Shown: piece by piece, positions 1 to 8,074 of the stretch
Position numbering within the stretch: the first letter of the stretch is position 1
Layout of the letters: each line of letters starts with the position of its first letter
Position numbers and translations under genes: made by a program
Notes under the pieces: generated by a model
Told to the model about the DNA's origin: nothing
What the model saw: the letters and a program-made list of their open reading frames with translations, nothing else
Database searches by the model: none
Source of the DNA: an uncultured Bacilli bacterium
GTDB taxonomy: Bacteria; Bacillota_I; Bacilli_A; RF39; UBA660
DNA length: 17,872 nucleotides
NCBI GenBank assembly: GCA_947629425.1
Contig: CANRDR010000015.1
Coordinates: 1 to 17,872 of the forward strand
Reading direction: 5' to 3'

Positions 1-2
1 GT

Positions 3-47
3 TCTTCTGAAGAGGATTGGTTATATAATTCAATTCTTCGTATATAA
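3..47 (+). CDS. Possible C-terminal tail of a gene truncated by the window edge
   Basis: The third forward frame is open from the window edge to a TAA at 45-47. It encodes about 14 mixed-composition residues (S-S-E-E-D-W-L-Y-N-S-I-L-R-I), which look more like a soluble protein C-terminus than random AT-rich sequence. A T-rich stretch follows. No domain can be named from so little. The first frame is also open here, up to about 160, but it is low-complexity and less convincing. The preceding sequence would be needed to confirm a gene. Confidence 0.25.
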   Translation, partial: SSEEDWLYNSILRI

Positions 48-103
48 TTTTTATTTTTTTGAGTACTTTTACTCTATTTACATTATACTTTATAATTTTG
101 CTA

Positions 104-132
104 TTTACAAGTACATTTATTTATGTTATATA
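104..132 (+). promoter_or_regulatory. Candidate promoter of the antisense RNA
   Basis: TTTACA at 104-109 and TATATA at 127-132 are separated by 17 bp, as in a sigma-A type promoter. The predicted start near 139-141 lies just before the GTACATCGATT motif that also occurs near the 5' end of the convergent toxin transcript. The call rests on matching only. Confidence 0.5.
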
Positions 133-144
133 TTAATTAAGAAA

Positions 145-176
145 GTACATCGATTGATTTAGGTTCGATGCTTTCC
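145..176 (+). repeat. Inverted repeat arm 1, shared 5' leader block
   Basis: GTACATCGATT (145-155) and GCTTTCC (170-176) recur on the opposite strand at 377-367 and 351-345 with almost the same spacing. Each arm lies just downstream of a candidate promoter, so both convergent RNAs would begin with nearly the same sequence. ATCGAT is self-complementary, so the two 5' ends could contact each other. Confidence 0.6.
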
Positions 177-197
177 AAATTTTGTTTTAATTTTGAA

Positions 198-232
198 AAG
201 ACATCATTCACCCCCTGTGGAAATGATGTCTT
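198..232. terminator. Bidirectional terminator shared by toxin mRNA and antisense RNA
   Basis: An 11-bp perfect stem, AAGACATCATT (198-208) with AATGATGTCTT (222-232), encloses a 13-nt C/G-rich loop. On the minus strand the stem runs into TTTC; on the plus strand it is followed by a weaker T-rich stretch. The C-rich loop stands out in this AT-rich region and may be where the two RNAs first pair. Confidence 0.65.
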
Positions 233-252
233 AATTGTTTTAGTTTACTTAT

Positions 253-327
253 TTATATAAGAATATATAATATAGCAAGTATAAACATTAAGATAATTAT
301 GATTTGATAAAATATTTTATCCTTCAT
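253..327 (-). CDS. 24-residue hydrophobic peptide, candidate type I toxin
   Basis: The ATG at 327 opens a 24-codon frame ending in TAA at 255-253. The peptide starts M-K-D-K-I-F-Y-Q and continues as an almost unbroken run of Ile, Leu, Met, Phe and Ala, long enough for one membrane helix. It is preceded by AAGGAGGG, the strongest ribosome binding site in this region. That site is the 3' arm of an 8-bp hairpin (330-351), as expected for a translationally restrained toxin mRNA. A promoter lies at 387-414, and the transcript would end at the hairpin shared with a convergent antisense RNA. It lacks the charged C-terminus of classical Fst toxins, so a specific family is not assigned. The alternative is an ordinary small membrane peptide. 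Confidence 0.55.
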   Translation of the reverse strand: MKDKIFYQIIIILMFILAILYILI

Positions 328-329
328 AA

Positions 330-351
330 GCCCTCCTTATTCTAGGAAAGC
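330..351 (-). promoter_or_regulatory. Hairpin sequestering the toxin Shine-Dalgarno
   Basis: On the minus strand GCTTTCCT (351-344) pairs with AGGAGGGC (337-330) around a 6-nt loop. The stem is 8 bp, including two G-U pairs. The 3' arm is the ribosome binding site itself, so the folded leader would block ribosome loading. Confidence 0.55.
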
Positions 352-377
352 GCCATCACCACAGTTAATCGATGTAC
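345..377 (-). repeat. Inverted repeat arm 2, shared 5' leader block
   Basis: This is the minus-strand counterpart of the arm at 145-176: GTACATCGATT (377-367) and GCTTTCC (351-345), with 15 instead of 14 nt between them. The GCTTTCC block is also the 5' arm of the hairpin that covers the toxin ribosome binding site, so it may be under direct selection in this copy. Confidence 0.6.
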
Positions 378-386
378 AAAATACAC

Positions 387-414
387 ATTATCATACTAAT
401 TAATTTAATGCAAA
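387..414 (-). promoter_or_regulatory. Candidate promoter of the toxin mRNA
   Basis: On the minus strand TTTGCA (414-409) and GATAAT (392-387) are separated by 16 bp. The predicted start is near 380, directly before GTACATCGATT, which leaves a leader of about 50 nt containing the sequestering hairpin. Confidence 0.4.
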
Positions 415-428
415 TCATTGATTTAAAG

Positions 429-458
429 AATCTGTTTAAATTTTTGAACAGATTTTTT
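429..458. terminator. Intrinsic terminator hairpin
   Basis: AATCTGTT (429-436) pairs with AACAGATT (447-454), followed by a T-run to 458. It lies between the toxin promoter and the addB promoter and would insulate the two units. The minus-strand side is also T-rich. No other function is seen between 459 and 562. Confidence 0.5.
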
Positions 459-562
459 AAATGTATTATATAATTTATTAAATTGTCTATACCTTTTTAA
501 TTTTTTGTATGCAGATTTTTATTATTTATATATTTTAATATTTTTTTATAATATTTAAACAA

Positions 563-591
563 TTGAATAAATATATTTCATAAGTTATAAT
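563..591 (+). promoter_or_regulatory. Sigma-A type promoter of the addB operon
   Basis: TTGAAT (563-568) and TATAAT (586-591) are separated by exactly 17 bp. Transcription would start near 598, leaving a leader of only about 9 nt that contains GGTGG before the ATG at 607. The next three genes overlap or are closely spaced, so this promoter probably drives all four. Confidence 0.65.
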
Positions 592-606
592 TTAATTGGT
601 GGTAAT

Positions 607-2946
607 ATGTTAGATTTTATTAAAGATAATTCAATACTTGTAATTCCTAATAATATAAAAGAAAACATAATAAAAAATGTAAGAATAAATAATAAAACAT
701 TAAACATAAAAGTATTTTATTTAGAAGAATTTATCAATAATTTAACATATACATACAATGAAGAAACTATATATAATTTAATGAAACAAGAAAATATAAA
801 CTATAATATATCTTTAATATATCTAAATAATATAAAATATATAGATTCTAACTCTAATATACCTAAATTAAATAAACTAAAAACAATAAAAGATAATATA
901 GATAATTATTTAATAAAAGATAAATTATTTAAGAGTCTTATAAAAAATAAAAAAATAATAATATATGGATATGATTATATAACTAAATATCAACAATCTA
1001 TTTTAAATACATTAGATAATATTGAAATAATAAATAAAGATTATAATAAATATAATCATAAAGTATATAAACTAAATACTTTAGAAGATGAAGTAATATT
1101 TGTTGCTGAATCTATATCTAAATTAATTAATAATGGAATTAATATAAAAAACATATATCTAACTAATTTAGATGAAACTTATTATACTACTATAAAACGA
1201 ATATTTAATATGTATAATATTCCAGTTAATCTAAAGATAAAAACAAGTATATATAAAACTAGTATAGGTATGTATTTTATAAATAATTTAACAAATAATA
1301 TAGATAAATTATTAAATGATATAAAAAATAAATTTGATTTAAATAATACAAGAAATAATGAAATATATAATAAATTAATAAATGTATTAAATAACTTTTA
1401 CTTTACTAATAATTATATTGAAATAAAAGATAATATAATTAATGTAATGAAAAAAACATACTTAAATAACGTTAATTATAATAATGCAGTAAATGAAATA
1501 GATATAAAGAATAATATAATAGATGATGAATCATATGTATTTTTATTAGGATTTAACTTAAATAAATTTCCAATAACTATAAAAGATGAAGACTATATAG
1601 AAGATAATGTTAAACCAAATATATTAGAAACATCTACTTATATGAATAAAATAAATAAAGAAATATATTATAAAATAATTTCTAATATAAAAAACTTAAC
1701 TATAACTTATAAAGAAAAACACTTAAATGAAGTATTTTATCCTAGTTTATTAATAGAAGAATATAATATGGAAGTATTAGATAGTATAATAGAAATTAGC
1801 AATTACAGTAATACTATAAATAAAATAAAACTAACTAAATCATTAGATAATTTAGTTAAATATAATATAAAAGATAATAAACTTAATATATTATATTCTA
1901 ATTATAAAATAGATTACATGTCTTATGATAATAAATTAGATAAATTAGATATAAATCTATTACATAAATATTTAAATAATTCTTTAATATTAAGTTACTC
2001 TAGTATGGATAACTTTTATCATTGTTCTTTTAAATTTTATTTATCTAATATATTAAAATTAGATATATTTAATACAACTATACAAACTTTTATAGGTAAT
2101 TTATATCATTATACATTGAGCAAATGCTTTGATGATGATTTTGATTTTGATAAAACTATAAAATATTTCTTAGATAATAATGAACATGATACTGATGCTA
2201 AATCATTATATTTTTTAAATAAAGTTATAGAAGAACTAAAATTTATTATAGACGAAATAAAATATCAACATTCATTAGGTAATATAGATGAAGTATTATT
2301 AGAAAAAAAAGTTAGTGTGGAAATACCTGGAATTATTAACACTACTTTTAAAGGTTTTATAGATAAAGTATTAAGACATGGTAATAATATTATGATAATA
2401 GATTATAAAACATATGATATAGATATTAAACTTAATCTAATAAATTATGGATTATCATTACAATTACCAATATATTTGTTTTTAGCTAAAAACATAAATA
2501 AAGATTATAAAATAATAGGTTTTTATTTACAACAAATATTATTTAATAACTTTAATAAAGATAAAAATAAAACAGTTAATGAACAAAAAATAGATAAATT
2601 AAAATTAAAAGGATATAGTTTAGGTAATGAAGTATTATTAAGTGAATTTGATAAAACTATAAATAATAGTGAACTAATACATGGTATGAAAATAACTAAT
2701 AAAGGTTTTGGAACTTATTCTAATGTATTAACAGAAAAAGAAATAAATAAAATAATATCTATTACTGAAAATAAAATAAAAGAATGTATAGATTCTATAA
2801 AAGAAGGTAAATTAGATATTAATCCTAAAGTAATAGATGGTAAAGATATAGGTTGTACTTATTGTAAGTTTAAAGATATATGTTATAAAACTAATAAAGA
2901 TAATGTTTATTTAGATAAAATAGATAACCTAGATTTTTTGGAGTGA
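607..2946 (+). CDS. addB: AddB-type helicase-nuclease subunit (RexB-like)
   Basis: This is the second subunit of the AddAB complex, which processes double-strand breaks for RecA-dependent repair. The C-terminal part carries the nuclease: a GFIDK segment (583-587) and an IIDYKT segment (597-602), giving D586, D599 and K601 as the PD-(D/E)XK residues. C473, followed by C750, C753 and C759 (C-x2-C-x5-C), matches the four-cysteine Fe-S cluster that frames the AddB nuclease. The N-terminal 450 residues correspond to the inactive helicase-like region. No Walker A motif is visible, so ATP hydrolysis is likely left to AddA. At 779 residues it is much shorter than Bacillus AddB (about 1,170). GGTGG precedes the ATG. 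The gene overlaps or abuts the next gene, and addA lies one gene downstream, which supports the assignment. Confidence 0.85.
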   Translation: MLDFIKDNSILVIPNNIKENIIKNVRINNKTLNIKVFYLEEFINNLTYTYNEETIYNLMKQENINYNISLIYLNNIKYIDSNSNIPKLNKLKTIKDNIDNYLIKDKLFKSLIKNKKIIIYGYDYITKYQQSILNTLDNIEIINKDYNKYNHKVYKLNTLEDEVIFVAESISKLINNGINIKNIYLTNLDETYYTTIKRIFNMYNIPVNLKIKTSIYKTSIGMYFINNLTNNIDKLLNDIKNKFDLNNTRNNEIYNKLINVLNNFYFTNNYIEIKDNIINVMKKTYLNNVNYNNAVNEIDIKNNIIDDESYVFLLGFNLNKFPITIKDEDYIEDNVKPNILETSTYMNKINKEIYYKIISNIKNLTITYKEKHLNEVFYPSLLIEEYNMEVLDSIIEISNYSNTINKIKLTKSLDNLVKYNIKDNKLNILYSNYKIDYMSYDNKLDKLDINLLHKYLNNSLILSYSSMDNFYHCSFKFYLSNILKLDIFNTTIQTFIGNLYHYTLSKCFDDDFDFDKTIKYFLDNNEHDTDAKSLYFLNKVIEELKFIIDEIKYQHSLGNIDEVLLEKKVSVEIPGIINTTFKGFIDKVLRHGNNIMIIDYKTYDIDIKLNLINYGLSLQLPIYLFLAKNINKDYKIIGFYLQQILFNNFNKDKNKTVNEQKIDKLKLKGYSLGNEVLLSEFDKTINNSELIHGMKITNKGFGTYSNVLTEKEINKIISITENKIKECIDSIKEGKLDINPKVIDGKDIGCTYCKFKDICYKTNKDNVYLDKIDNLDFLE

Positions 2947-2951
2947 TAAAA

Positions 2952-4001
2952 ATGAAACAATATAAAAATATACTATTACTAATAATAAATAATATAATAT
3001 TATTTAGTTTTACATTTTATATATTAAAATCATGGAATTATCAAACTATAAACATGATTAATATACAAGAATATTTAAAAAAATATGGTGAACTACCATT
3101 TATTATCTTATTTTTTATAACAATTGGTATAATAATTAATTATCTAATAATATCATCTAATATTAAAAAACATACAATATTATATTTAGAAACATATAAA
3201 GATAATAACTCTATCTTTATAAATAAAAAAGGTAAAATTATTGTTTATACTAAAAGAAATGTTTCTTTAAAAGAAGGTAAATTTTATGAAGTAGAATTAG
3301 AAGACAAACAAATAAAAAAGATAATAAAAGTAAGTAATGAAATATTTAAAATAAAAAAGAAAAAAATTTATTATTGGAGAAATATATATTTATTAAATAA
3401 ATACCATGAAAATATAATGTTATTGCCTGTATTTTATATAATGCTTATAATATTTATAATGAATGCATTAATTAATAATAATGCTAGAATACTCTTCATT
3501 ATATTATCAATAATACCTTTAATAATTATAATTTTAGATTTAATATATAAAATAAAATTGAGCAATGATATAGAACCTAATATAAACGAATTTAATAATT
3601 TAGTTTATGTATATGATAAATTCAATAATGATATAAAGTTTAAAAATAAAATAAATAAAATCTTATCATATATAAAAATATCTATCATATCACTATTACT
3701 TTTATTAATTTTATATATGTTTTTTAGATTAGATAGATCAATATATATAATATTAATTATATTGTTATTAATTCTTATAGTATTATTATTAAAAGAAATA
3801 TTTATTATTAAAAATAATGATAAAATGTTAAATATTTTATATAAAAGTTGCAGTATGATATTCTTTATGTATCTTTTTGGCTTTTTAATATTTTCATCAA
3901 TCATTATAATAAAAGAAAAAGCATATATAATGTTATTATTTATTATACCATTTTTGATAGCAGGAATACTTATAATAAAAGATGAATTCTTTAAAAAATA
4001 A
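2952..4001 (+). CDS. Polytopic membrane protein of unknown function between addB and addA
   Basis: The product has 349 residues and about eight hydrophobic segments: two near the N-terminus (about 3-23 and 47-67) and six from about 150 to the end. A basic, Lys-rich soluble stretch of about 80 residues, containing a short beta-like segment, lies between the two sets. A GTG at 2943 overlaps the addB stop, but the ATG at 2952 is preferred because GGAG at 2940-2943 sits 8 nt before it. The gene is fused tightly between the two subunits of a DNA-repair nuclease, so it is co-transcribed with them. No family is recognised and no enzyme motif is visible. A role with AddAB is not shown by the sequence; it may simply share the operon. 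Confidence 0.75.
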   Translation: MKQYKNILLLIINNIILFSFTFYILKSWNYQTINMINIQEYLKKYGELPFIILFFITIGIIINYLIISSNIKKHTILYLETYKDNNSIFINKKGKIIVYTKRNVSLKEGKFYEVELEDKQIKKIIKVSNEIFKIKKKKIYYWRNIYLLNKYHENIMLLPVFYIMLIIFIMNALINNNARILFIILSIIPLIIIILDLIYKIKLSNDIEPNINEFNNLVYVYDKFNNDIKFKNKINKILSYIKISIISLLLLLILYMFFRLDRSIYIILIILLLILIVLLLKEIFIIKNNDKMLNILYKSCSMIFFMYLFGFLIFSSIIIIKEKAYIMLLFIIPFLIAGILIIKDEFFKK

Positions 4002-4015
4002 AAGGAGGTATCAAT

Positions 4016-7000
4016 ATGCCTAAATGGACTAACGAACAAGAACTTGCAATAACAGAATCTGGAAAAAATATATTAGTATCTGCTGGTGCAGGTAGTGGAA
4101 AAACTGCTGTTCTAACAGAAAGAGTTATTAGAAAATTAAAAAATGGAACAAGTATTAAAAACTTACTAATACTAACATTTACTAATAATGCAGCACATGA
4201 AATGAAAACAAGAATAAAATCAGCAATAAAAGATGCTATAAAAACTAATCCATCTTTAAAACAAGAACTTGATTATATTGATAATGCTTATATAACAACA
4301 TTTGATGCATTTTCATTAAGTATCGTAAAAAAATATCATTACGTATTAAATATAGGTAAAGATATAGGAATAATAGATTCTAGTATAATAGATTTAAAAA
4401 AAGAAGAAGTGTTAGATAATATATTTTTAGATTTATATACAAAAAAAGATATTAAATTTTTAAAACTAGTTGATTTAATATGTACTAAAGATGATAAAAT
4501 ATTAAAACAATATATACTAAATATAAATAACAAATTAGATTTATTAGTAAATAAAGAAGAATTTTTAAATAATTATATTAATAACTACTACAATGAATCT
4601 AATATAAATAACATAATAGATGATTTCGTAAAGCTATTAAAAGAACAAATAAATATAATAAAAGAATACTTAAATGATTTATCTAGTGAAGTAGACAGCA
4701 AATATATAGATGAGTATACTAAATCATTAACACCATTATTTTTATCTAATACATATGAAGAAATAAAAAATAACTCAAATATAAATTTAAAACAATTAAG
4801 AAATGCTACTGATTTAGGTAAAACATTAAAAAAAGAAATGAATGACTTAATTAAAGATATTAATAACAAGTGTTATTATACAAAAGAAATGTTATATGAA
4901 CAAATATATTCTACTAAAGAATATGTAGAACCTATTATAGAAATAATCATTAATTTAAATAAATCTATACAAGAGTTTAAACATAAAATAAATAAATATG
5001 AGTTTAATGATATTAGTATTATGGCAATAAATATTGTAAAAAATAATCCTGATATAAAAAAAGATTTAACTAATAGTTTTGAAGAAATATGTGTAGATGA
5101 ATATCAAGATACTTCAGATATACAAGAATATTTTATTAATTTAATTAATAATAACAACGTATATATGGTTGGTGATATAAAACAAAGTATATATAGATTT
5201 AGAAATGCTAATCCTACTATATTTAAAGATAAATATGAAGCATATTCTAATGAAGTAAATGGAATTAAAATAGATTTAAATAAAAACTTTAGATCAAGAA
5301 GTGAAGTATTAGATAATATTAATTTAATATTTAATTTAATTATGGATAAATATATTGGTGGTGCCGAATATAGTATTAGTCATAATATGATATTTGGTAA
5401 TGAAACATATATAAATGAAGGTAAAACTAATCAAAATTATAATTTAGAAATATTAAATTATGAATATAATAAAACATATACTAAAGATGAAATAGAAGCG
5501 TTTATAATAGCAAAAGATATAAAAAATAAAATAGAAAATAACTATCAAGTATATGATAAAGAATTAAAAACATTAAGAAATATAGAATATAAAGATATAG
5601 TTATATTAATGGATAGAGGAGTATCTTTTGATTTATATAAAAAAATATTAGAATACTTTAATATACCTACTACATTACAAAAAGATGATAATATAGCATT
5701 AGATACAGTATTAGTAATTATTAAAAACTTAATTAGTTTAATAATAAAAATTAAAAATAAAAAACATGATCAAGAATTTAAATACTTATTTACATCTATT
5801 AGTAGAAGTTATATAGAAAAAATAAATGATAATGATTTATTAAATATATTTTATGAAAATAAATTTGAAGATACAGAATTATATAGAAAATGTTTATTAA
5901 TTAGTACTAATTTAGATAATTTATCTAATACAGAATTACTTGATAATATAGTAGAATATTTTGATATATTTAATAAATTTATAACTAATGGAAATATAGA
6001 AAATAAAAGAATTATATTAGATTATTTATATAATATATTTAATGACTTAAATGAAATTGGATATGATATATATGATTTAGAAAACTATTTTAATAATATT
6101 ATAGAAAATAATAAACAATTAAAAATAAATATGACTGATAATACTAATAATACTGTAATAATAACTAATATACATAAATCTAAAGGATTAGAATATAATT
6201 TATGTTATTTTAGTGGTTATGATAAAGAATTTAATAAAATGGAATTAAAAGATAAAATAATATATGATAATAAATATGGTATTATTTTACCTAATTATAA
6301 TGATGGTTTAGAAGATTTAATAACAAAAGAAATAGTAAGAAATAATTACATTAAAGAAGATATATCAGAAAAAATAAGATTATTTTATGTAGCATTAACT
6401 AGGGCTAGAGAAAAAATGATTATAGTAACTGATTTAAATAAAGAAGCATTTACTAAAAAAGATAATAATAACGTTATTACAAATAGAATAAGATTAAAAT
6501 ATAAAAGTTTTAAAGATATATTATTGTCTATTAAAAAAGAATTAACACCATTTATAAAAAATATAGATATTAATTCTTTAAATATAACTAATGAATATAA
6601 AAATATTAAATCTATTAATTTAGAGAATTTTATTGATAAAACTAATGAAGTTATTAAAGTTAATGAAATTAATGTTGATAAAAGTCAAGTTATTAACAAA
6701 CATTTTAGCAAAACAAATAATAATTTAATAAATAAAGAAACTAGAAGTAATATGGATTTAGGTTTATATATACATGAATTATTTGAAACAATAGATTTTA
6801 AAAATATTGATTTATCTTATATAGAAGATAAATATAAAATATATGTAGAAAACTTTATAAATAATCCATTATTAAAAAATATTGATAATGCTAAAATATA
6901 TAAAGAGTATGAATTTATATATGAAGAAGATGATATTAAATATCATGGTATTATAGATTTAATGTTAGAATATGATAATTATATTGATATAATAGATTAT

Positions 7001-7141
7001 AAATTAATGAATATAAATAGTGAAGAATATATTAAACAATTAAAGGGGTATAAAAAATATATTGAAAATAGTTTTAAAAAGAAAGTTAATTTATATTTAT
7101 ATAGTATATTAAATAATGAAATAAGTGAAATACAAGAGTAA
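4016..7141 (+). CDS. addA: AddA-type UvrD family helicase-nuclease
   Basis: This is the motor subunit of AddAB, an ATP-driven 3'-5' helicase with a C-terminal nuclease. All superfamily 1A motifs are visible in order: Q motif (WTNEQ, 4-8), Walker A GAGSGKT with K29, motif Ia LTFTNNAA, a TTFDAFS segment, Walker B VDEYQDT with D361 and E362, GDIKQSIYRFR, NFRSRSE, HKSKGLE and the arginine-finger segment LFYVALTRAR. The nuclease follows near the end with GIIDLM (D981) and IIDYK (D994, K996). At 1,041 residues it is shorter than Bacillus AddA (about 1,230), in line with the shortened AddB. The ATG follows AGGAGG with a 7-nt gap and lies 14 bases after the membrane protein gene. Assignment is strong from motifs and from the addB neighbour. 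Confidence 0.93.
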   Translation: MPKWTNEQELAITESGKNILVSAGAGSGKTAVLTERVIRKLKNGTSIKNLLILTFTNNAAHEMKTRIKSAIKDAIKTNPSLKQELDYIDNAYITTFDAFSLSIVKKYHYVLNIGKDIGIIDSSIIDLKKEEVLDNIFLDLYTKKDIKFLKLVDLICTKDDKILKQYILNINNKLDLLVNKEEFLNNYINNYYNESNINNIIDDFVKLLKEQINIIKEYLNDLSSEVDSKYIDEYTKSLTPLFLSNTYEEIKNNSNINLKQLRNATDLGKTLKKEMNDLIKDINNKCYYTKEMLYEQIYSTKEYVEPIIEIIINLNKSIQEFKHKINKYEFNDISIMAINIVKNNPDIKKDLTNSFEEICVDEYQDTSDIQEYFINLINNNNVYMVGDIKQSIYRFRNANPTIFKDKYEAYSNEVNGIKIDLNKNFRSRSEVLDNINLIFNLIMDKYIGGAEYSISHNMIFGNETYINEGKTNQNYNLEILNYEYNKTYTKDEIEAFIIAKDIKNKIENNYQVYDKELKTLRNIEYKDIVILMDRGVSFDLYKKILEYFNIPTTLQKDDNIALDTVLVIIKNLISLIIKIKNKKHDQEFKYLFTSISRSYIEKINDNDLLNIFYENKFEDTELYRKCLLISTNLDNLSNTELLDNIVEYFDIFNKFITNGNIENKRIILDYLYNIFNDLNEIGYDIYDLENYFNNIIENNKQLKINMTDNTNNTVIITNIHKSKGLEYNLCYFSGYDKEFNKMELKDKIIYDNKYGIILPNYNDGLEDLITKEIVRNNYIKEDISEKIRLFYVALTRAREKMIIVTDLNKEAFTKKDNNNVITNRIRLKYKSFKDILLSIKKELTPFIKNIDINSLNITNEYKNIKSINLENFIDKTNEVIKVNEINVDKSQVINKHFSKTNNNLINKETRSNMDLGLYIHELFETIDFKNIDLSYIEDKYKIYVENFINNPLLKNIDNAKIYKEYEFIYEEDDIKYHGIIDLMLEYDNYIDIIDYKLMNINSEEYIKQLKGYKKYIENSFKKKVNLYLYSILNNEISEIQE

Positions 7142-7208
7142 TCTTGTGTTTTTATTACTTGAAAATAAAATATATGTAAATTATAATCAATTAAAAGAGG
7201 TGATAATT

Positions 7209-8042
7209 TTGTTAAGTAAATTAGAACTATCTAAAAACTTCTTAAAAAATAATAATATTTTAAATTGTATATATTGTAATGAATTACTAGTATTTAAAAA
7301 TAATGAAATTAGTTGTATAAATAATCATAATTTTAATATTAAAAGAAATGGTTCTATATTTTTAATAAAAAATAACAATTACAAAATTAGTAAATTTTAT
7401 AATAAAGATTTGTTTATAAAAAGAAGACATTTTATTTTAAATCATTATTATGATGATATTAATAAATATATAAATAATTTTATTAAAATAAATTGTAATA
7501 ATGGTACAATTTTAGATATAGGATGTGGAGAAGGAAGTCATACTCATTTAATTACAAGTGATTTATCTGAATTTAATATATATGGTATAGATTATTCAAA
7601 AGATGCAATTGATTTAGCAACTGATTATATGTGTAAAAATACTTATTTTTTAGTAGGAGATGTAAATAATTTGCCTTTTAAAAATCATAGTATTGATATT
7701 GTAATAGATTATCTATCTCCTTTTAATACAGAAAATATTAATAAGATACTTAAAAAAGATGGTTATTTTATAAAAGTTATACCAACTTCCAATTATTTAA
7801 TAGAATTAAGAAAAATATATAATTTAAAAGAATATGATAATAAATTTAATAATATTGATGGTTACGTTATTATTGAAAATAAAGTATTTGAAAAGAAATA
7901 TAATATTTGTGATAAATTAGATAAAGATTACTTATTAAGTAATACTCCTTTAACATGGAATATTATTGATAAAAATAAAAATATTGATAGTATCACAATA
8001 TCTTTAAATGTTTTGATTTTAAGAAAAAAGTATACAACTTAA
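7209..8042 (+). CDS. rlmA: RlmA-like 23S rRNA (guanine-N1) methyltransferase
   Basis: The family methylates N1 of a guanine in 23S rRNA helix 35 (G745 or G748), using S-adenosylmethionine. The N-terminal zinc finger is plain: C20, C23, C36 and H40, with C-x2-C-x12-C-x3-H spacing as in RlmA. It is followed by the methyltransferase fold with ILDIGCGEGS near residue 105 and a GIDYSKDAI segment. The start chosen is TTG at 7209, 5 nt after AGAGGTGAT. It gives 277 residues, the usual family length. A frame open upstream to a GTG at 7125 would add 28 residues unlike RlmA and overlap addA. It is the last gene of the addB operon. Whether it modifies G745 or G748 cannot be told from the sequence. Confidence 0.85.
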   Translation: MLSKLELSKNFLKNNNILNCIYCNELLVFKNNEISCINNHNFNIKRNGSIFLIKNNNYKISKFYNKDLFIKRRHFILNHYYDDINKYINNFIKINCNNGTILDIGCGEGSHTHLITSDLSEFNIYGIDYSKDAIDLATDYMCKNTYFLVGDVNNLPFKNHSIDIVIDYLSPFNTENINKILKKDGYFIKVIPTSNYLIELRKIYNLKEYDNKFNNIDGYVIIENKVFEKKYNICDKLDKDYLLSNTPLTWNIIDKNKNIDSITISLNVLILRKKYTT

Positions 8043-8055
8043 TCTGTATACTTTT
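8026..8055 (+). terminator. Terminator of the addB-addA-rlmA operon
   Basis: AAAAGTATACA (8026-8036) pairs perfectly with TGTATACTTTT (8045-8055), an 11-bp stem whose arms supply A- and T-runs. The rlmA stop codon lies in the loop. It faces the end of the convergent gene at 8075 and may serve both directions. Confidence 0.75.
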
Positions 8056-8074
8056 GCTACTTAATTTACAATTA

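Larger units (their letters stand above)
140..236 (+). ncRNA. Candidate antitoxin (antisense) RNA of a type I toxin-antitoxin locus
   Basis: The RNA is predicted to run about 95 nt from a promoter at 104-132 to the hairpin at 198-232. It has no open frame with a ribosome binding site. It converges on the mini-peptide gene at 253-327, and both transcripts would share the terminator hairpin, giving roughly 40 nt of perfect antisense pairing at the 3' ends. Its 5' part (145-176) resembles the toxin mRNA leader, with identical GTACATCGATT and GCTTTCC blocks separated by 14 and 15 nt. It also contains a short internal hairpin (CATCGA/TCGATG). This layout matches known type I systems such as Fst/RNAII, but expression and function are inference. 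Confidence 0.45.

Noticed and set aside
3605..4039. 144-codon minus-strand frame opposite the membrane protein gene
   Set aside because: It lies antisense to a clear gene, its product is low-complexity Ile/Asn, and no ribosome binding site precedes it.
4339..4869. Two minus-strand frames (64 and 93 codons) inside addA
   Set aside because: They are shadows of the addA coding frame with no family features or start signals.
7125..7208. N-terminal extension of the rlmA frame from a GTG
   Set aside because: It would overlap addA, is unlike RlmA, and the TTG at 7209 has a proper ribosome binding site and gives the family length.
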